From NCBI GenBank assembly GCA_009784525.1, contig WRBM01000002.1:1-64000 (forward strand): a stretch of 64,000 nucleotides of DNA, given 5' to 3'. The translations under genes were made by a program, and so were the position numbers. The notes under the pieces were generated by a model that saw only the letters and a list, made by a program, of their open reading frames with translations, was not told the origin of the DNA and searched no databases. This stretch comes from Erysipelotrichales bacterium. Its GTDB lineage: Bacteria; Bacillota_I; Bacilli_A; Acholeplasmatales; WRBM01. Shown in pieces: positions 1 to 10,144 of this stretch (the first letter of the stretch is position 1; each line of letters starts with the position of its first letter).

Positions 1-131
1 AACGTTCTAGATAAAGCAAATAAAACTGTGATTTTGAGGTGAAATTTGAGCAAAATTCTTGCATAAGCGTGTGTATAATATACATATATTAAGTGAAAAT
101 ATTATTATAAGATGAAAATAGAATTTCCTAT
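1..131 (+). repeat. Dispersed ~130-bp intergenic repeat, copy A (inverted relative to copy B at 19830-19959)
   Basis: Sequence aacgttctagataaagcaaataaaact...tacatatattaagtgaaaatattatta...gaaaatagaa.ttcctat matches the reverse complement of 19830-19959 with long identical blocks. Match runs up to the window edge. Confidence 0.9.
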
Positions 132-172
132 TCGAAGAAAAAGCCCGCTCAAATTATAAGCGGACTTTAATA

Positions 173-1546
173 TTATAGAGTTACGTACTGTAAGCCATCC
201 TTTTTAATAACAAGAATAACGTCACCTTTTCCTAATTCTAAGGTTTCAACAGCTTTTTTCTGAGCATCAGCCGCCGCACCAACAACAGGTGTTACACCCC
301 AAGCTAATGATAAAGCATTAGCCTCTTTAGCAGTTTTAACAGCTGCGAAAACATTCACACAAGGACGGAAAGTAGCTAATTTATATAAAAATTCATTACT
401 TCCAACCGCAACAATCGCCGAAATGCCAAATTCCAATGCAATTTTAGCCGCCGCAAAAGCCATTGCGCTTTCTGGATTTAAATCAGTTGTGCCATGTAGC
501 GCTCTTTCGATCATAAATTCATAATCGATATCTTCTTCCGCTCTTTCATCAATTGCACTCATATATTCAACAGCAGTTTCTGGAAAATCACCATTTGCAG
601 ATTCTCCTGAAAGCATTGTTGCGCTTGTACCATCTAAAACCGAATTAAAGACATCACTTACTTCTGCTCTTGTTGGACGAGGATTGCTAATCATTGAATC
701 AAGCATTTGGGTCGCAGTAATAACAATTCTACCTAAAGATTGAGCAATTTCAATCATTTGTTTCTGATAAACAGGAACTTCCCAAGCTGGAACATCAACA
801 CCTAAATCTCCACGAGCAACCATAACACCATCAGAAAGCTCAATAATTTCTTCCATGTTATCGACACCTTCTTGGTTTTCGATTTTAGAGATAATTTTGA
901 TTTCTGTTTTTTTCTTAGCTTTTAAAATAGCACGTAAATCTTTAAGGTCTTGCGCTCTTCTAACGAATGAAGCCGCAATATATTCAACATCTTGATCGCA
1001 ACCCCATTCAATATCAGCGCGATCTTTATCTGAAATATAATCCATATTAAGAATTACACCAGGGACGTTAACATTTTTCTTATTTTTAAGGACACGGGTA
1101 TTTAAAGCTTTTGTCACAAGCTCACGGTTAGCCATATCTTTATCAATAACTTCAAGACCTAAATTTCCGTCTTCAATCAAGATTTTGCCACCAACAGAGA
1201 TATCGTCAAATAATCCCGGATAAGATAAAGCAATCTTTTTTTCATCACAAGGATAATCATAATTAAAAGTAACACGTACAGTTGCGCCTTGTTTGATTTC
1301 TGCTTTTCCGTCTTTCATAACACCAGTTCTGATTTCTGGTCCTTTAGTATCTAGCATGATTCCAACATGCAAGTTTTTCTCTTTGTTTAATTTACGGACA
1401 TTTTCGATTCTAGCACCTTGTTCTTCATATGAACCATGACTAAAATTCATCCGCATAACATTCATGCCATTATTAATTAGTGCCTCTAGTTTACTAAGCT
1501 CTTCTGAAGCCGGCCCGATAGTACAAACTATTTTTGTTTTTTTCAT
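173..1546 (-). CDS. pyk: Pyruvate kinase
   Basis: MKKTKIVCTIGPASE..., MNFSHGSYEEQ, MVARGDLGVDVP, ITATQMLDSMI. Internal ATG at 1546 with SD is the likely start rather than the ORF-track start at 1594. Confidence 0.97.
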   Translation of the reverse strand: MKKTKIVCTIGPASEELSKLEALINNGMNVMRMNFSHGSYEEQGARIENVRKLNKEKNLHVGIMLDTKGPEIRTGVMKDGKAEIKQGATVRVTFNYDYPCDEKKIALSYPGLFDDISVGGKILIEDGNLGLEVIDKDMANRELVTKALNTRVLKNKKNVNVPGVILNMDYISDKDRADIEWGCDQDVEYIAASFVRRAQDLKDLRAILKAKKKTEIKIISKIENQEGVDNMEEIIELSDGVMVARGDLGVDVPAWEVPVYQKQMIEIAQSLGRIVITATQMLDSMISNPRPTRAEVSDVFNSVLDGTSATMLSGESANGDFPETAVEYMSAIDERAEEDIDYEFMIERALHGTTDLNPESAMAFAAAKIALEFGISAIVAVGSNEFLYKLATFRPCVNVFAAVKTAKEANALSLAWGVTPVVGAAADAQKKAVETLELGKGDVILVIKKDGLQYVTL

Positions 1547-1577
1547 TTCTTTCTCCTTCAATATTATAAATAATTTT

Positions 1578-2537
1578 TTATCTGATTTTTTCAATCAAAT
1601 CAAACAATTGACTCTTGACAAAAGGACATTTGATAGATTCATCGAAAGTCATATGAATCATATCATTATGGCTAATGCCAACAATAACGCCGCTGATATC
1701 CTGTTGAAGGAGTTCAATAGCATAATTGCCAAAACGTGATGCAAGTACTCGATCTTCTGGTGTTGGCTTACCACCTCTTTGTACATATCCAAGGACGGTT
1801 GCTCTTGTTTCATAACCAGAGTAGTCTTCTATTTCTTTAGCTAACTTATGGACATTAACAGCATTTTCCGTTGTAAGGATAATTGCATGCCTTCTGCCTT
1901 TCAGTTTCTTTTTACGTAATGACTCTAGCATTGCTTTTTTATCAAAGCCGGTTTCTTTTGTGATAACATATTCAGCACCGCCACAGACACCAGCATAGAT
2001 TGCTAAATCACCACAATCACGCCCCATTGTTTCTAAGATACTACAGCGATGATGAGACTCTGAAGTATCACGAAGTTTATCTATAGCATCAACAACCGTA
2101 TTTAAAGCAGTCGAAAAGCCAATTGTTGAATCTGTTGATGTAACGTCATTGTCGATTGTTGCAGGAATGCCGATAACTTTTATTCCCATTTCCGCAAGTT
2201 TTTGGCCACCCTTAAAAGTGCCATCACCACCGATAACGATTAATGCATCAATAAAGTATTTTTTCAGTTGTTTAACGGCTAAGTCTCTTACAACTTTTTC
2301 CGTAAACTCTGGCAACCGGGCTGAACCAAGAATAGTTCCACCACGATCTAAGATGTGACTGACATTTTTAGAAGTAAACTGTTCTATTTTTCCTTCGACC
2401 AGGCCTTTATATCCATCATAAACGCCAAACATTTCCATTCCTAAGGTAAGTCCGCTTCGAACAACAGCACGGATTGCCGCATTCATGCCCGGAGCATCGC
2501 CACCAGAAGTAAGGAAAGCAATTCTTTTTATCGCCAT
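1578..2537 (-). CDS. pfkA: ATP-dependent 6-phosphofructokinase
   Basis: MAIKRIAFLTSGGDAPGMNAAIRA, GGDGT motif, PATIDND, ETMGRDCGDLA. Confidence 0.97.
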   Translation of the reverse strand: MAIKRIAFLTSGGDAPGMNAAIRAVVRSGLTLGMEMFGVYDGYKGLVEGKIEQFTSKNVSHILDRGGTILGSARLPEFTEKVVRDLAVKQLKKYFIDALIVIGGDGTFKGGQKLAEMGIKVIGIPATIDNDVTSTDSTIGFSTALNTVVDAIDKLRDTSESHHRCSILETMGRDCGDLAIYAGVCGGAEYVITKETGFDKKAMLESLRKKKLKGRRHAIILTTENAVNVHKLAKEIEDYSGYETRATVLGYVQRGGKPTPEDRVLASRFGNYAIELLQQDISGVIVGISHNDMIHMTFDESIKCPFVKSQLFDLIEKIR

Positions 2538-2686
2538 AAAAAAACCTCACATGCAATTATTATAACACGAAAAATAAAATTTTCTCCCAGAAAAACGCTT
2601 TAAATGGTTTTTTTTTGCCAAAAGCTATTGACTAAGGGGTAATATAGTTATAAAATTGAATAAGTAATAAAAAAAAGGAGAATTAT

Positions 2687-3928
2687 ATGATTTTGAAAGG
2701 TGCCTGTATTTTAGGACAGTCAGGAGGTCCGACTTCTGTTATTAACTCTTCTGCAGCTGGAGTCTTTTTAGAGGCTTTGAAGCAAGAAAATATAACTGAA
2801 GTTTACGCTGGAGCTCATGGGATTAAAGGAATTTTAGAAGAAAATTTCTATGATATCCGTAAGGAAGATGTTAAAGAATTGGAATTACTAAAAAATACCC
2901 CGTCTTCTATGATTGGTTCAGTTCGCTACAAATTAAAACCACTTGAAAAGGATCCTACAGACTACCAACGTCTTTTGGAAGTTTTCAAAAAATACAACAT
3001 CCGCTATTTCTTCTATAATGGTGGAAATGATTCAATGGATACATGTAATAAAATCTCTAAATTTTTCAAAAGCTCAGGATATGACTGTATCTGTATCGGT
3101 GTTCCAAAAACAATCGATAATGATTTATTCGGAACTGACCATTGCCCAGGTTATGCTAGTGCTGCAAAATATGTTGCGACATCTTTAATGGAATTATATC
3201 ATGACGCAACTGTTTATGATACAAAAATGGTCACAATCGTTGAAGTAATGGGTCGTAATGCCGGATGGCTTACTGCGGCTGCTAGCTTAGCGACATATAA
3301 AGGTCAAGGACCAGATTTAATTTACTTACCAGAAATAGATTTTGATATCAAAAAATTTACTGAAGATATTAAAGCGGTTATAGCTAAAAAAGGAAAATGT
3401 ATCGCTGTTGTATCTGAAGGTATTAAAGATAAAAATGGTAAATATATTCCTGAAGCGGTTATGGAACTAAAGAAAGATTCTTTCGGCCATGCACAATTAG
3501 GCGGAACTGCTTCTGTTTTAGCAAGCAAAGTTCAAGATGAGCTTGGCTGTAAAGTAAGAGCCATTGAATTTAGCCTTTTACAAAGATGTGCTGCTCACCT
3601 TGCTAGTAAAGTTGACGTTGAGGAAGCTTTTCAAGCTGGTGTTGAAGCGGTTAAAGCTGCTTGCCGTGGTGAAACTGATAAAATGGTTGTTTTCGAAAGA
3701 GCTCCTGGCAAAGAATATAAATGTGTATACAAACTTCAGCCTCTGGAATTAGCGGCTAACACCGAAAAAACATTACCTCTTGAATGGATTAATGAAGAAA
3801 GAACTGGGATGAAACAAGAATTCATTGATTATCTTCTGCCTTTAATTCAAGGTGACTGTAAAGCGCCTTTAGAGGATGGGTTACCAAGATTTGCTAAAAT
3901 GAAAAAAGTTTTCGTTGCCAAAAAATAA
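2687..3928 (+). CDS. pfp: Diphosphate(PPi)-dependent phosphofructokinase
   Basis: GQSGGPTSVINSSAAGV, YNGGNDSMDT (Asp in the GGD region) and PKTIDND, both typical of PPi-PFKs; SD aaaggag upstream. Confidence 0.93.
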   Translation: MILKGACILGQSGGPTSVINSSAAGVFLEALKQENITEVYAGAHGIKGILEENFYDIRKEDVKELELLKNTPSSMIGSVRYKLKPLEKDPTDYQRLLEVFKKYNIRYFFYNGGNDSMDTCNKISKFFKSSGYDCICIGVPKTIDNDLFGTDHCPGYASAAKYVATSLMELYHDATVYDTKMVTIVEVMGRNAGWLTAAASLATYKGQGPDLIYLPEIDFDIKKFTEDIKAVIAKKGKCIAVVSEGIKDKNGKYIPEAVMELKKDSFGHAQLGGTASVLASKVQDELGCKVRAIEFSLLQRCAAHLASKVDVEEAFQAGVEAVKAACRGETDKMVVFERAPGKEYKCVYKLQPLELAANTEKTLPLEWINEERTGMKQEFIDYLLPLIQGDCKAPLEDGLPRFAKMKKVFVAKK

Positions 3929-3940
3929 ATATTAAAGAGA

Positions 3941-3972
3941 AAAGAGCCGAATTATTGTCAGCTCTTTTTTTA
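3941..3972 (+). terminator. Rho-independent terminator after pfp
   Basis: AAAGAGC...GCTCTTT stem followed by T-run. Confidence 0.75.
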
Positions 3973-4088
3973 TTTTGATTTTTTTCTATTAGAGTTAGAA
4001 GCCAGTTTCAATATAATATCTGCCAGCTTTGCCTAAATGTTTAATCATTTGCCTTGCAATGCAATTATATTTTAAATTTCACTAAAAT

Positions 4089-5642
4089 CTATATAAGTTT
4101 TGTTGTCCACTCTTCGGCATTCCAAATATCATCAACAATCGCCTCATAAAAATCTCTTTCATGAGAAACTAGAATAATAGTCCCTTTATAATTTTGTAAA
4201 GCTTCTTTTAAAGCTTCCTTGGCATCTTTATCTAAATGATTTGTCGGTTCATCCAAAACTAAAACATTACTTTCAGAAAGCATTAACTTACATAGCCTTA
4301 CCTTAGCATTTTCGCCTCCAGATAAAGCAATCATCAATGATTCAATATGTGTCTTTAATAAACCACAACTTGCAAGTGCTCCCCGAACTTCTGCATTTGA
4401 CATTGATGGATACATTTCCCAAACCTCGTCTAAAGCCGTTTTTCTTGAAGCAATCGCTTCTTGTTCGAAGTATAGAGGAATCATATGCATATCCTGAATT
4501 ACCTCGCCACCTAAAGGTTTTAGTAAACCAAGAAGTGTCTTCATTAATGTCGATTTACCAATTCCATTGGCTCCCTTAATCGCAATCTTTTTATTTCTCT
4601 CAATAATGAAGTTTAATGAAGTTGAAAGTGGCTCATTATAGCCAATTAAAAGATTATTAACTTCAATTATGTTTTTACCTGGCGTTCTTGCTTCTTTAAA
4701 GTTAAACTTGGGCTTTGGCTTATCTCTAACTTTTTCAATTACTTCCATTTTATCTAAAACTTTTTGTCGGCTTTTTGCCATGTTAGCTGTTGCGGCATTC
4801 GCTTTATTTCTAGCAACAAAATCCTCTAATCTTTCAATTTCTTTTTGTTGTTTGATATATGCTGCTTCTTTCTTTAATTTTTCTTGTTCATAAACTCGCA
4901 TAAATTCATTATATGTACCACTATATCTAACCATATTGCCATTTTCTAAATGATATATTACATTAGCAACTTGATTGACAAAAGGAATATCATGAGACAC
5001 TAATAAAAAAGCATTCTCATAATTGATAAGAAAATTTGTTAGCCAAACAATATGAACTTCATCTAAGAAGTTTGTTGGTTCATCAAGAATCAGAATTTTT
5101 GGATTCTCTAAAAGTAGTTTAAGCAATAAAACTTTCGACCTTTGTCCGCCTGATAATTCTGATACATCTCTTTCAAGACCAACTTCCATTAGTCCAAGTC
5201 CTTTTGCGACTTCCTCAATTTTATTATCTAAAAGATAAAAGCCATTTGATTCTAAAGTCGATTGTATCTCGCCGATATCATCTAGAATAACTTCCATTTC
5301 CTCAGCATCCACTGAAGCCATTTTATTATATAAATCTAAAAGTTCTGTTTCCATTTTAAACATTTCATCAAAAGCTTCGCGACCGATATCTCTGATTGTT
5401 TTACCTTTAGATAGTTTGGCATGCTGATCAAGATAACCTACACTTATTCTTTTACACCATTCAATTTTACCTGCATCAGGCGCCAATTCACCCATTATAA
5501 TTTTAATGAATGATGTCTTTCCTTCTCCATTAGCGCCAACTAAAGCAATATGTTCTCCCTTTAATAATCTAAATGATGCATTTTCCAGAATTCTTCTTTC
5601 TCCGAAACCATGACTAACATTTATTACACTTAACAAACTCAT
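4089..5642 (-). CDS. ABC-F family ATP-binding protein
   Basis: Two ABC cassettes (GANGEGKTSFIK / GANGIGKSTLMK; LSGGQRSKV / LSGGENAKV; LDEPTNFLD / LDEPTNHLD), no TM segments. Confidence 0.95.
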   Translation of the reverse strand: MSLLSVINVSHGFGERRILENASFRLLKGEHIALVGANGEGKTSFIKIIMGELAPDAGKIEWCKRISVGYLDQHAKLSKGKTIRDIGREAFDEMFKMETELLDLYNKMASVDAEEMEVILDDIGEIQSTLESNGFYLLDNKIEEVAKGLGLMEVGLERDVSELSGGQRSKVLLLKLLLENPKILILDEPTNFLDEVHIVWLTNFLINYENAFLLVSHDIPFVNQVANVIYHLENGNMVRYSGTYNEFMRVYEQEKLKKEAAYIKQQKEIERLEDFVARNKANAATANMAKSRQKVLDKMEVIEKVRDKPKPKFNFKEARTPGKNIIEVNNLLIGYNEPLSTSLNFIIERNKKIAIKGANGIGKSTLMKTLLGLLKPLGGEVIQDMHMIPLYFEQEAIASRKTALDEVWEMYPSMSNAEVRGALASCGLLKTHIESLMIALSGGENAKVRLCKLMLSESNVLVLDEPTNHLDKDAKEALKEALQNYKGTIILVSHERDFYEAIVDDIWNAEEWTTKLI

Positions 5643-5696
5643 TTTTACACCTCGTATATTACTATTTTATTCTTGATTTATCTTTTTTTCGCAAAT

Positions 5697-8660
5697 TTAG
5701 ACTTTCAATTCCCGATATTCCTCAATACTTAACTGCCGCTCACTAAATTTATTAGCTTGAATTTTACCAGTAAATAAATAGAAATTTCCAACTTTAAGTT
5801 TATCTTTATCGTGCGGGCTAAAATCAAAGATAACAGCTGGTAACTGATAAAAATCATCACTAAGCAAAAGTTGCATTAAGTATTTGTTATTTTTAGTGCG
5901 CATCATTTTTGCCTGCAAAATTTCCGCAAAAATTGGTTTTGTAAGTCTTCCGGAAAACTCCGTTATGTCTTTCATAAAAAAACAACTATCTTTAATTTTA
6001 TCAAGGTGTGGATATTTAGGATATTGAATGTTAATGCCTAAAGAAGTTCTTTCTTCTAATGATAATCTTTCATGGTTAAACTCATCATTAGTGATAATTT
6101 TATCAGTTAAATACTTACCTAAACCTTGTGATTCGGCACTAATCTGATTGAGCATATACTTTTTACTCAAGCCAAAACAATCAAGTGCTCCCGAAAAAAT
6201 TAACGATTCTAGTGCTTTCGCCTGAAGTCTTGTCCGACTTAGGAAGTCAGAATAATCTAAAAAATCACCCGAACTACGAGCCTTAAGAATGTCTGTAATT
6301 TGCGGCGCTGTTAAATGACGAACTTGTAAAGAAAATCTTATGTCCGAACCATCACTTGTAAAAGAAGCTTGACTTTTATTAATATCTGGTGTTAATAAAT
6401 TTATTTTTGCTTCTTTCATTTCCGAAATTATTTCTTTAACAACCGATTCACTATTACTGCTAATTGTTAAAAAATGGCTATAGAAAATTTGTGGGTAATT
6501 AGCTTTTAAATAAGCCATCTGATAACTGATAATTGCATAAGCCGTAGAATGGCTCTTATTGAAGCCATAGTTCGCAAACTTCATAATTTGTGCAAAAATT
6601 TCATCGATAATTTCTTCAGTATAATGCTTTTGAAGACAACGTTCCTTAAATTTTTTCTCTTCAGACTTAAGGGTATCTTCATCTTTTTTAGAGATAGCTC
6701 TGCGAACAATATCAGCTTCACCAAGGCTATAGCCTGCAAACTCATGTAAGAGGCGCATTATTTGTTCCTGATAAACTATAACGCCAAAGGTATTTTCCAG
6801 AAGCGGCTTTAATGCTGGATGGGGATAGTTAAAACTTTCACCGTTTCTTCTTCTGACATATAAGTCAATAAACTGCATCGGTCCTGGTCTGTACAAAGCT
6901 AAAACCGCAATAACATCTTCAATTTTTGTCGGTTTAACTTTTTTTAACACTTCCCTTATACCTCTGGATTCAAACTGAAAAATACCAAAGGTTTTCGCTT
7001 CTTGGAATAACTTAAAGGCTTTTTGGTCATTAAGAGGAATTTTAGCTATATTAATATTCGAATTAATTATCCTTACAATTTCATCGATAATTGAAAGATT
7101 TCGAATTCCCAAAAAATCAATTTTTATAAACCCAAGTTCTGCTAAATCATCAGCCTCAAATTGTGTCTGATAAAAATCAGTCATAGCGCTAGTTGTTAAT
7201 GGAATTGTTCCTAAAAGTGGTTTTCCAGAAATAATTATTCCCGCTGCATGTGTTGACGTCTGTCTGGGCAAACCTTCTATTTTAACAGAGGTCTCCATTA
7301 GATCTTTAATTTCATTATCGATTCTCATTAGCTGAATAATTTCCTGATTCGAAGTTATAGACTCTGTTAAAGTTTGCATGCCAATAAGTTTTTTGCCAAT
7401 TTCCGTTAGTTTGAAGTTCGCGATATTTTTAACTTTCGCAACATCCCTAAGACTGCTTCTTGTCCCAAATTCTACAAATGTTCCAATTGTTGCGACATGT
7501 TCTTTACCGTACTTTTTCTGAACATATTGAATTACATCATCACGTTTATTGTCTGGAAAATCAAGGTCGATATCGGGGCTTGTTATTCTTTCCGGATTCA
7601 AGAATCTTTCAAAATATAAATCGTATTTTAAAGGATTAATATTAGTAATGCCTAAACAAAAACAGACTAAACTACTGCCTGCTGTTCCCCTTCCCGGACC
7701 AATAAGAATCTGATTATTTTTGGCAAATCGCACAAAATCCCAAACTACGAGAAAATAGTTTTCATAAGCCATTTTTTTTATTATAGAAAGCTCGAATGAC
7801 AAACGATCACGATACTCCTTAAAATCATAATTTTTCTCTTCTAATAATCTTTTTTGCAAGCCAGCTGCCGCTAGGCTTTCTAAATAGTCAAAGCTCGAGA
7901 GACTTGTTTTCGAAGGATACTCTGGCAAAAAATTTTCTTTATCATAGTTAACTATATAAATCTTTTTTAAAAAGCTATCTACTTGCTTAGCAAAATCATA
8001 TTCATCATAGAAATTAAAATTTAGATCTTCTAAGTTTTTCAGATTATTAGCTTTATTTAACGCAATATCCATTCCCTCGATTTTTCTGATAACCGTGAAA
8101 GTTTCCGCATCACTTTCATGCAGGAAATCAACATCAGATAAAGGTAAAACAGGATAAGTAAACTCTGCTTCTAAACTTTTGGCATAACGGGCATTGTTAG
8201 CTTTTACCCCTAAAAATATTTTGCTAAAATCACCGCTTAAAGTTTGAAAACGACGTTTAAGATCCTCTTTTCTATTATCCAGAAAATGACTAAGATAAAG
8301 ATCAGAAAAAGTAATAACGATTATTAAATCTTTTGAGTGTTTAAGTAGTAAATCTAAATCAATTTTTTTTCCATTAGTCTCAAACTCACTCGCCAGTAAC
8401 AAAAGATTTTTGAATCCTTCTTTTGTAGCTGGATATAAAAATAATTCTTGTTCTAAAAAATTAACTCTAAGTCCTAAAAGTGGTTTTATTTGATTTTGTT
8501 GACAAAGCGCTAGAAATTTATAGCTTCCGGCTAGATTATCATCTGCTAAACCTAAATATTGATAATTATAACTTTTAGCTAATTGGACAAGTTGATCCAG
8601 TTTAGCTACGCTCTTTAAAAAGCTATATTCACTTTTTGCGTTGATAATGCCTTTAAGCAT
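5697..8660 (-). CDS. dnaE: DNA polymerase III subunit alpha (DnaE type)
   Basis: GPGRGTAGSSLVCFCLGIT, SPDIDLDFPD, GIFQFES, RPGPMQFIDLYVRRRNG, HSTAYAIISYQMAYLK. Confidence 0.96.
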   Translation of the reverse strand: MLKGIINAKSEYSFLKSVAKLDQLVQLAKSYNYQYLGLADDNLAGSYKFLALCQQNQIKPLLGLRVNFLEQELFLYPATKEGFKNLLLLASEFETNGKKIDLDLLLKHSKDLIIVITFSDLYLSHFLDNRKEDLKRRFQTLSGDFSKIFLGVKANNARYAKSLEAEFTYPVLPLSDVDFLHESDAETFTVIRKIEGMDIALNKANNLKNLEDLNFNFYDEYDFAKQVDSFLKKIYIVNYDKENFLPEYPSKTSLSSFDYLESLAAAGLQKRLLEEKNYDFKEYRDRLSFELSIIKKMAYENYFLVVWDFVRFAKNNQILIGPGRGTAGSSLVCFCLGITNINPLKYDLYFERFLNPERITSPDIDLDFPDNKRDDVIQYVQKKYGKEHVATIGTFVEFGTRSSLRDVAKVKNIANFKLTEIGKKLIGMQTLTESITSNQEIIQLMRIDNEIKDLMETSVKIEGLPRQTSTHAAGIIISGKPLLGTIPLTTSAMTDFYQTQFEADDLAELGFIKIDFLGIRNLSIIDEIVRIINSNINIAKIPLNDQKAFKLFQEAKTFGIFQFESRGIREVLKKVKPTKIEDVIAVLALYRPGPMQFIDLYVRRRNGESFNYPHPALKPLLENTFGVIVYQEQIMRLLHEFAGYSLGEADIVRRAISKKDEDTLKSEEKKFKERCLQKHYTEEIIDEIFAQIMKFANYGFNKSHSTAYAIISYQMAYLKANYPQIFYSHFLTISSNSESVVKEIISEMKEAKINLLTPDINKSQASFTSDGSDIRFSLQVRHLTAPQITDILKARSSGDFLDYSDFLSRTRLQAKALESLIFSGALDCFGLSKKYMLNQISAESQGLGKYLTDKIITNDEFNHERLSLEERTSLGINIQYPKYPHLDKIKDSCFFMKDITEFSGRLTKPIFAEILQAKMMRTKNNKYLMQLLLSDDFYQLPAVIFDFSPHDKDKLKVGNFYLFTGKIQANKFSERQLSIEEYRELKV

Positions 8661-8662
8661 AG

Positions 8663-10093
8663 CTACACCTTCTTTTTACGATATTTAAAATAAATAAAAG
8701 CTGCTATAATCACAAATAGAGCAATTATTATAAGTAACTGTTCCTGAAATAATGTAATTATCGTTTTGAATTGATTATTTTTTTCTTCATTTGTTACAAC
8801 AATAGAGCGATTTTTAGTTATAGTATTGCCAAAGTCATCGTATACATAATAACTAATACTGTAGGTTCCGATTTTATTTACATTCACAGAGTTAGAGCTA
8901 ACAATAATCCTATCTGTCAGATCACGACCTAAACTGCAGATAGCTTTTACATCCTTCTTTGGATCAAAATAAGCACCTACTAGAATAGTAGTATCTGTGA
9001 AAATAATTTGCGGACTAATCTTGCCCGACAGACTAAATTTTACGATTACTGTTTTAGTATTTCCCGATAAATCAGTTAAAGAATAAGTAACTTTAAATTC
9101 TTCTTTTAACGAACCTTTATCATATTCACTTAAATCAATCAGAACATCTTTCTCGCTCAACAAATCATAGTTATCGCTAGCTTCTAAAATATAAGAAACA
9201 AAATTTAAAGTATGATATTCATTCGTTGTATATTGAACTTCATTCATTTTTAGTTCTAATTTCGGTAAAATATCATCGATTATTTCAATTTGACCAGAGC
9301 TTTTTATTGTATTGCCTGAAGCATCAACTGCTTGATACGTCACCTCAAATAGACCGATCTTATTAAAATCAATTTCTGGAAAAATTGTTACTTCTGGCCT
9401 TTCACCAGAGTTATCACTCACTATAACATTATTAAACAAGTCATAACTTCCACCAACGGATAATTTTAAATGTTCACTTATTATTACTAATTCCGGAGGA
9501 ATATCATCAAAAATTATTAGTGTTCTTTCAAAAGCAGTTACATTTTCCGCCTCATCAGTAGCCGTAAAGGAAACTTGATGAATACCAATCTTAAGTTTGA
9601 TTGACTTTCTATCTACTTCAATCCTAATATTTTCCGGTCGTGAATAATTATCAGTAATTTTAAGCCCTTTTTTAAGAAATTGATCATCAATTAAATTGAT
9701 TTTATCAATCGAAACTTTAATTGCCTCATTAATCTCAACTTTCGGCGCTTCAAAATCTTTTACATAAAAATTAATCATCTTTGTATGGGTATATTTAACG
9801 TTATTTAGATCACGAAACGAAACCCGATAATAAACTTTGTATTCTCCTACTCTATTAGTTTGTACAGTAGTAAGAGTCGTAAAATTTACTCCCCGCTCAT
9901 AGTAAAGCTGATATGACTGTAAAACGCCATTTGCGTAAACATGACAATAAGGCTTTTCTTTATAGTCATGAATCGATTCCTTAACTGGTATTTCAACTGT
10001 ACTATTAAACCATTCAAATTCATAATTAAAAGCTTTAATAATTTTCGATTTACATAAAAATAAAAATATTATTATCAGTAAAATCTTTTTCAA
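8663..10093 (-). CDS. Secreted/membrane-anchored protein with tandem Ig/cadherin-like (DUF5011-type) domains
   Basis: N-terminal signal-like helix; repeated VSDNSGERPEVTI.../VDASGNT/LTDLSGNT pattern; C-terminal TM LLIIIALFVIIAAFIYFKYRKKKV. Confidence 0.8.
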   Translation of the reverse strand: MKKILLIIIFLFLCKSKIIKAFNYEFEWFNSTVEIPVKESIHDYKEKPYCHVYANGVLQSYQLYYERGVNFTTLTTVQTNRVGEYKVYYRVSFRDLNNVKYTHTKMINFYVKDFEAPKVEINEAIKVSIDKINLIDDQFLKKGLKITDNYSRPENIRIEVDRKSIKLKIGIHQVSFTATDEAENVTAFERTLIIFDDIPPELVIISEHLKLSVGGSYDLFNNVIVSDNSGERPEVTIFPEIDFNKIGLFEVTYQAVDASGNTIKSSGQIEIIDDILPKLELKMNEVQYTTNEYHTLNFVSYILEASDNYDLLSEKDVLIDLSEYDKGSLKEEFKVTYSLTDLSGNTKTVIVKFSLSGKISPQIIFTDTTILVGAYFDPKKDVKAICSLGRDLTDRIIVSSNSVNVNKIGTYSISYYVYDDFGNTITKNRSIVVTNEEKNNQFKTIITLFQEQLLIIIALFVIIAAFIYFKYRKKKV

Positions 10094-10144
10094 GAAACAT
10101 CACCTATAATAATATTTAAATTCTCTTCAAAGTTTTACTTTAGA

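Noticed and set aside
1464-1739. Plus-strand ORF across pyk/pfkA junction (and similar short plus ORFs at 2149, 4337, 4669, 6549, 10718, 11190 etc.)
   Set aside because: Antisense to well-supported conserved genes with no own signals.
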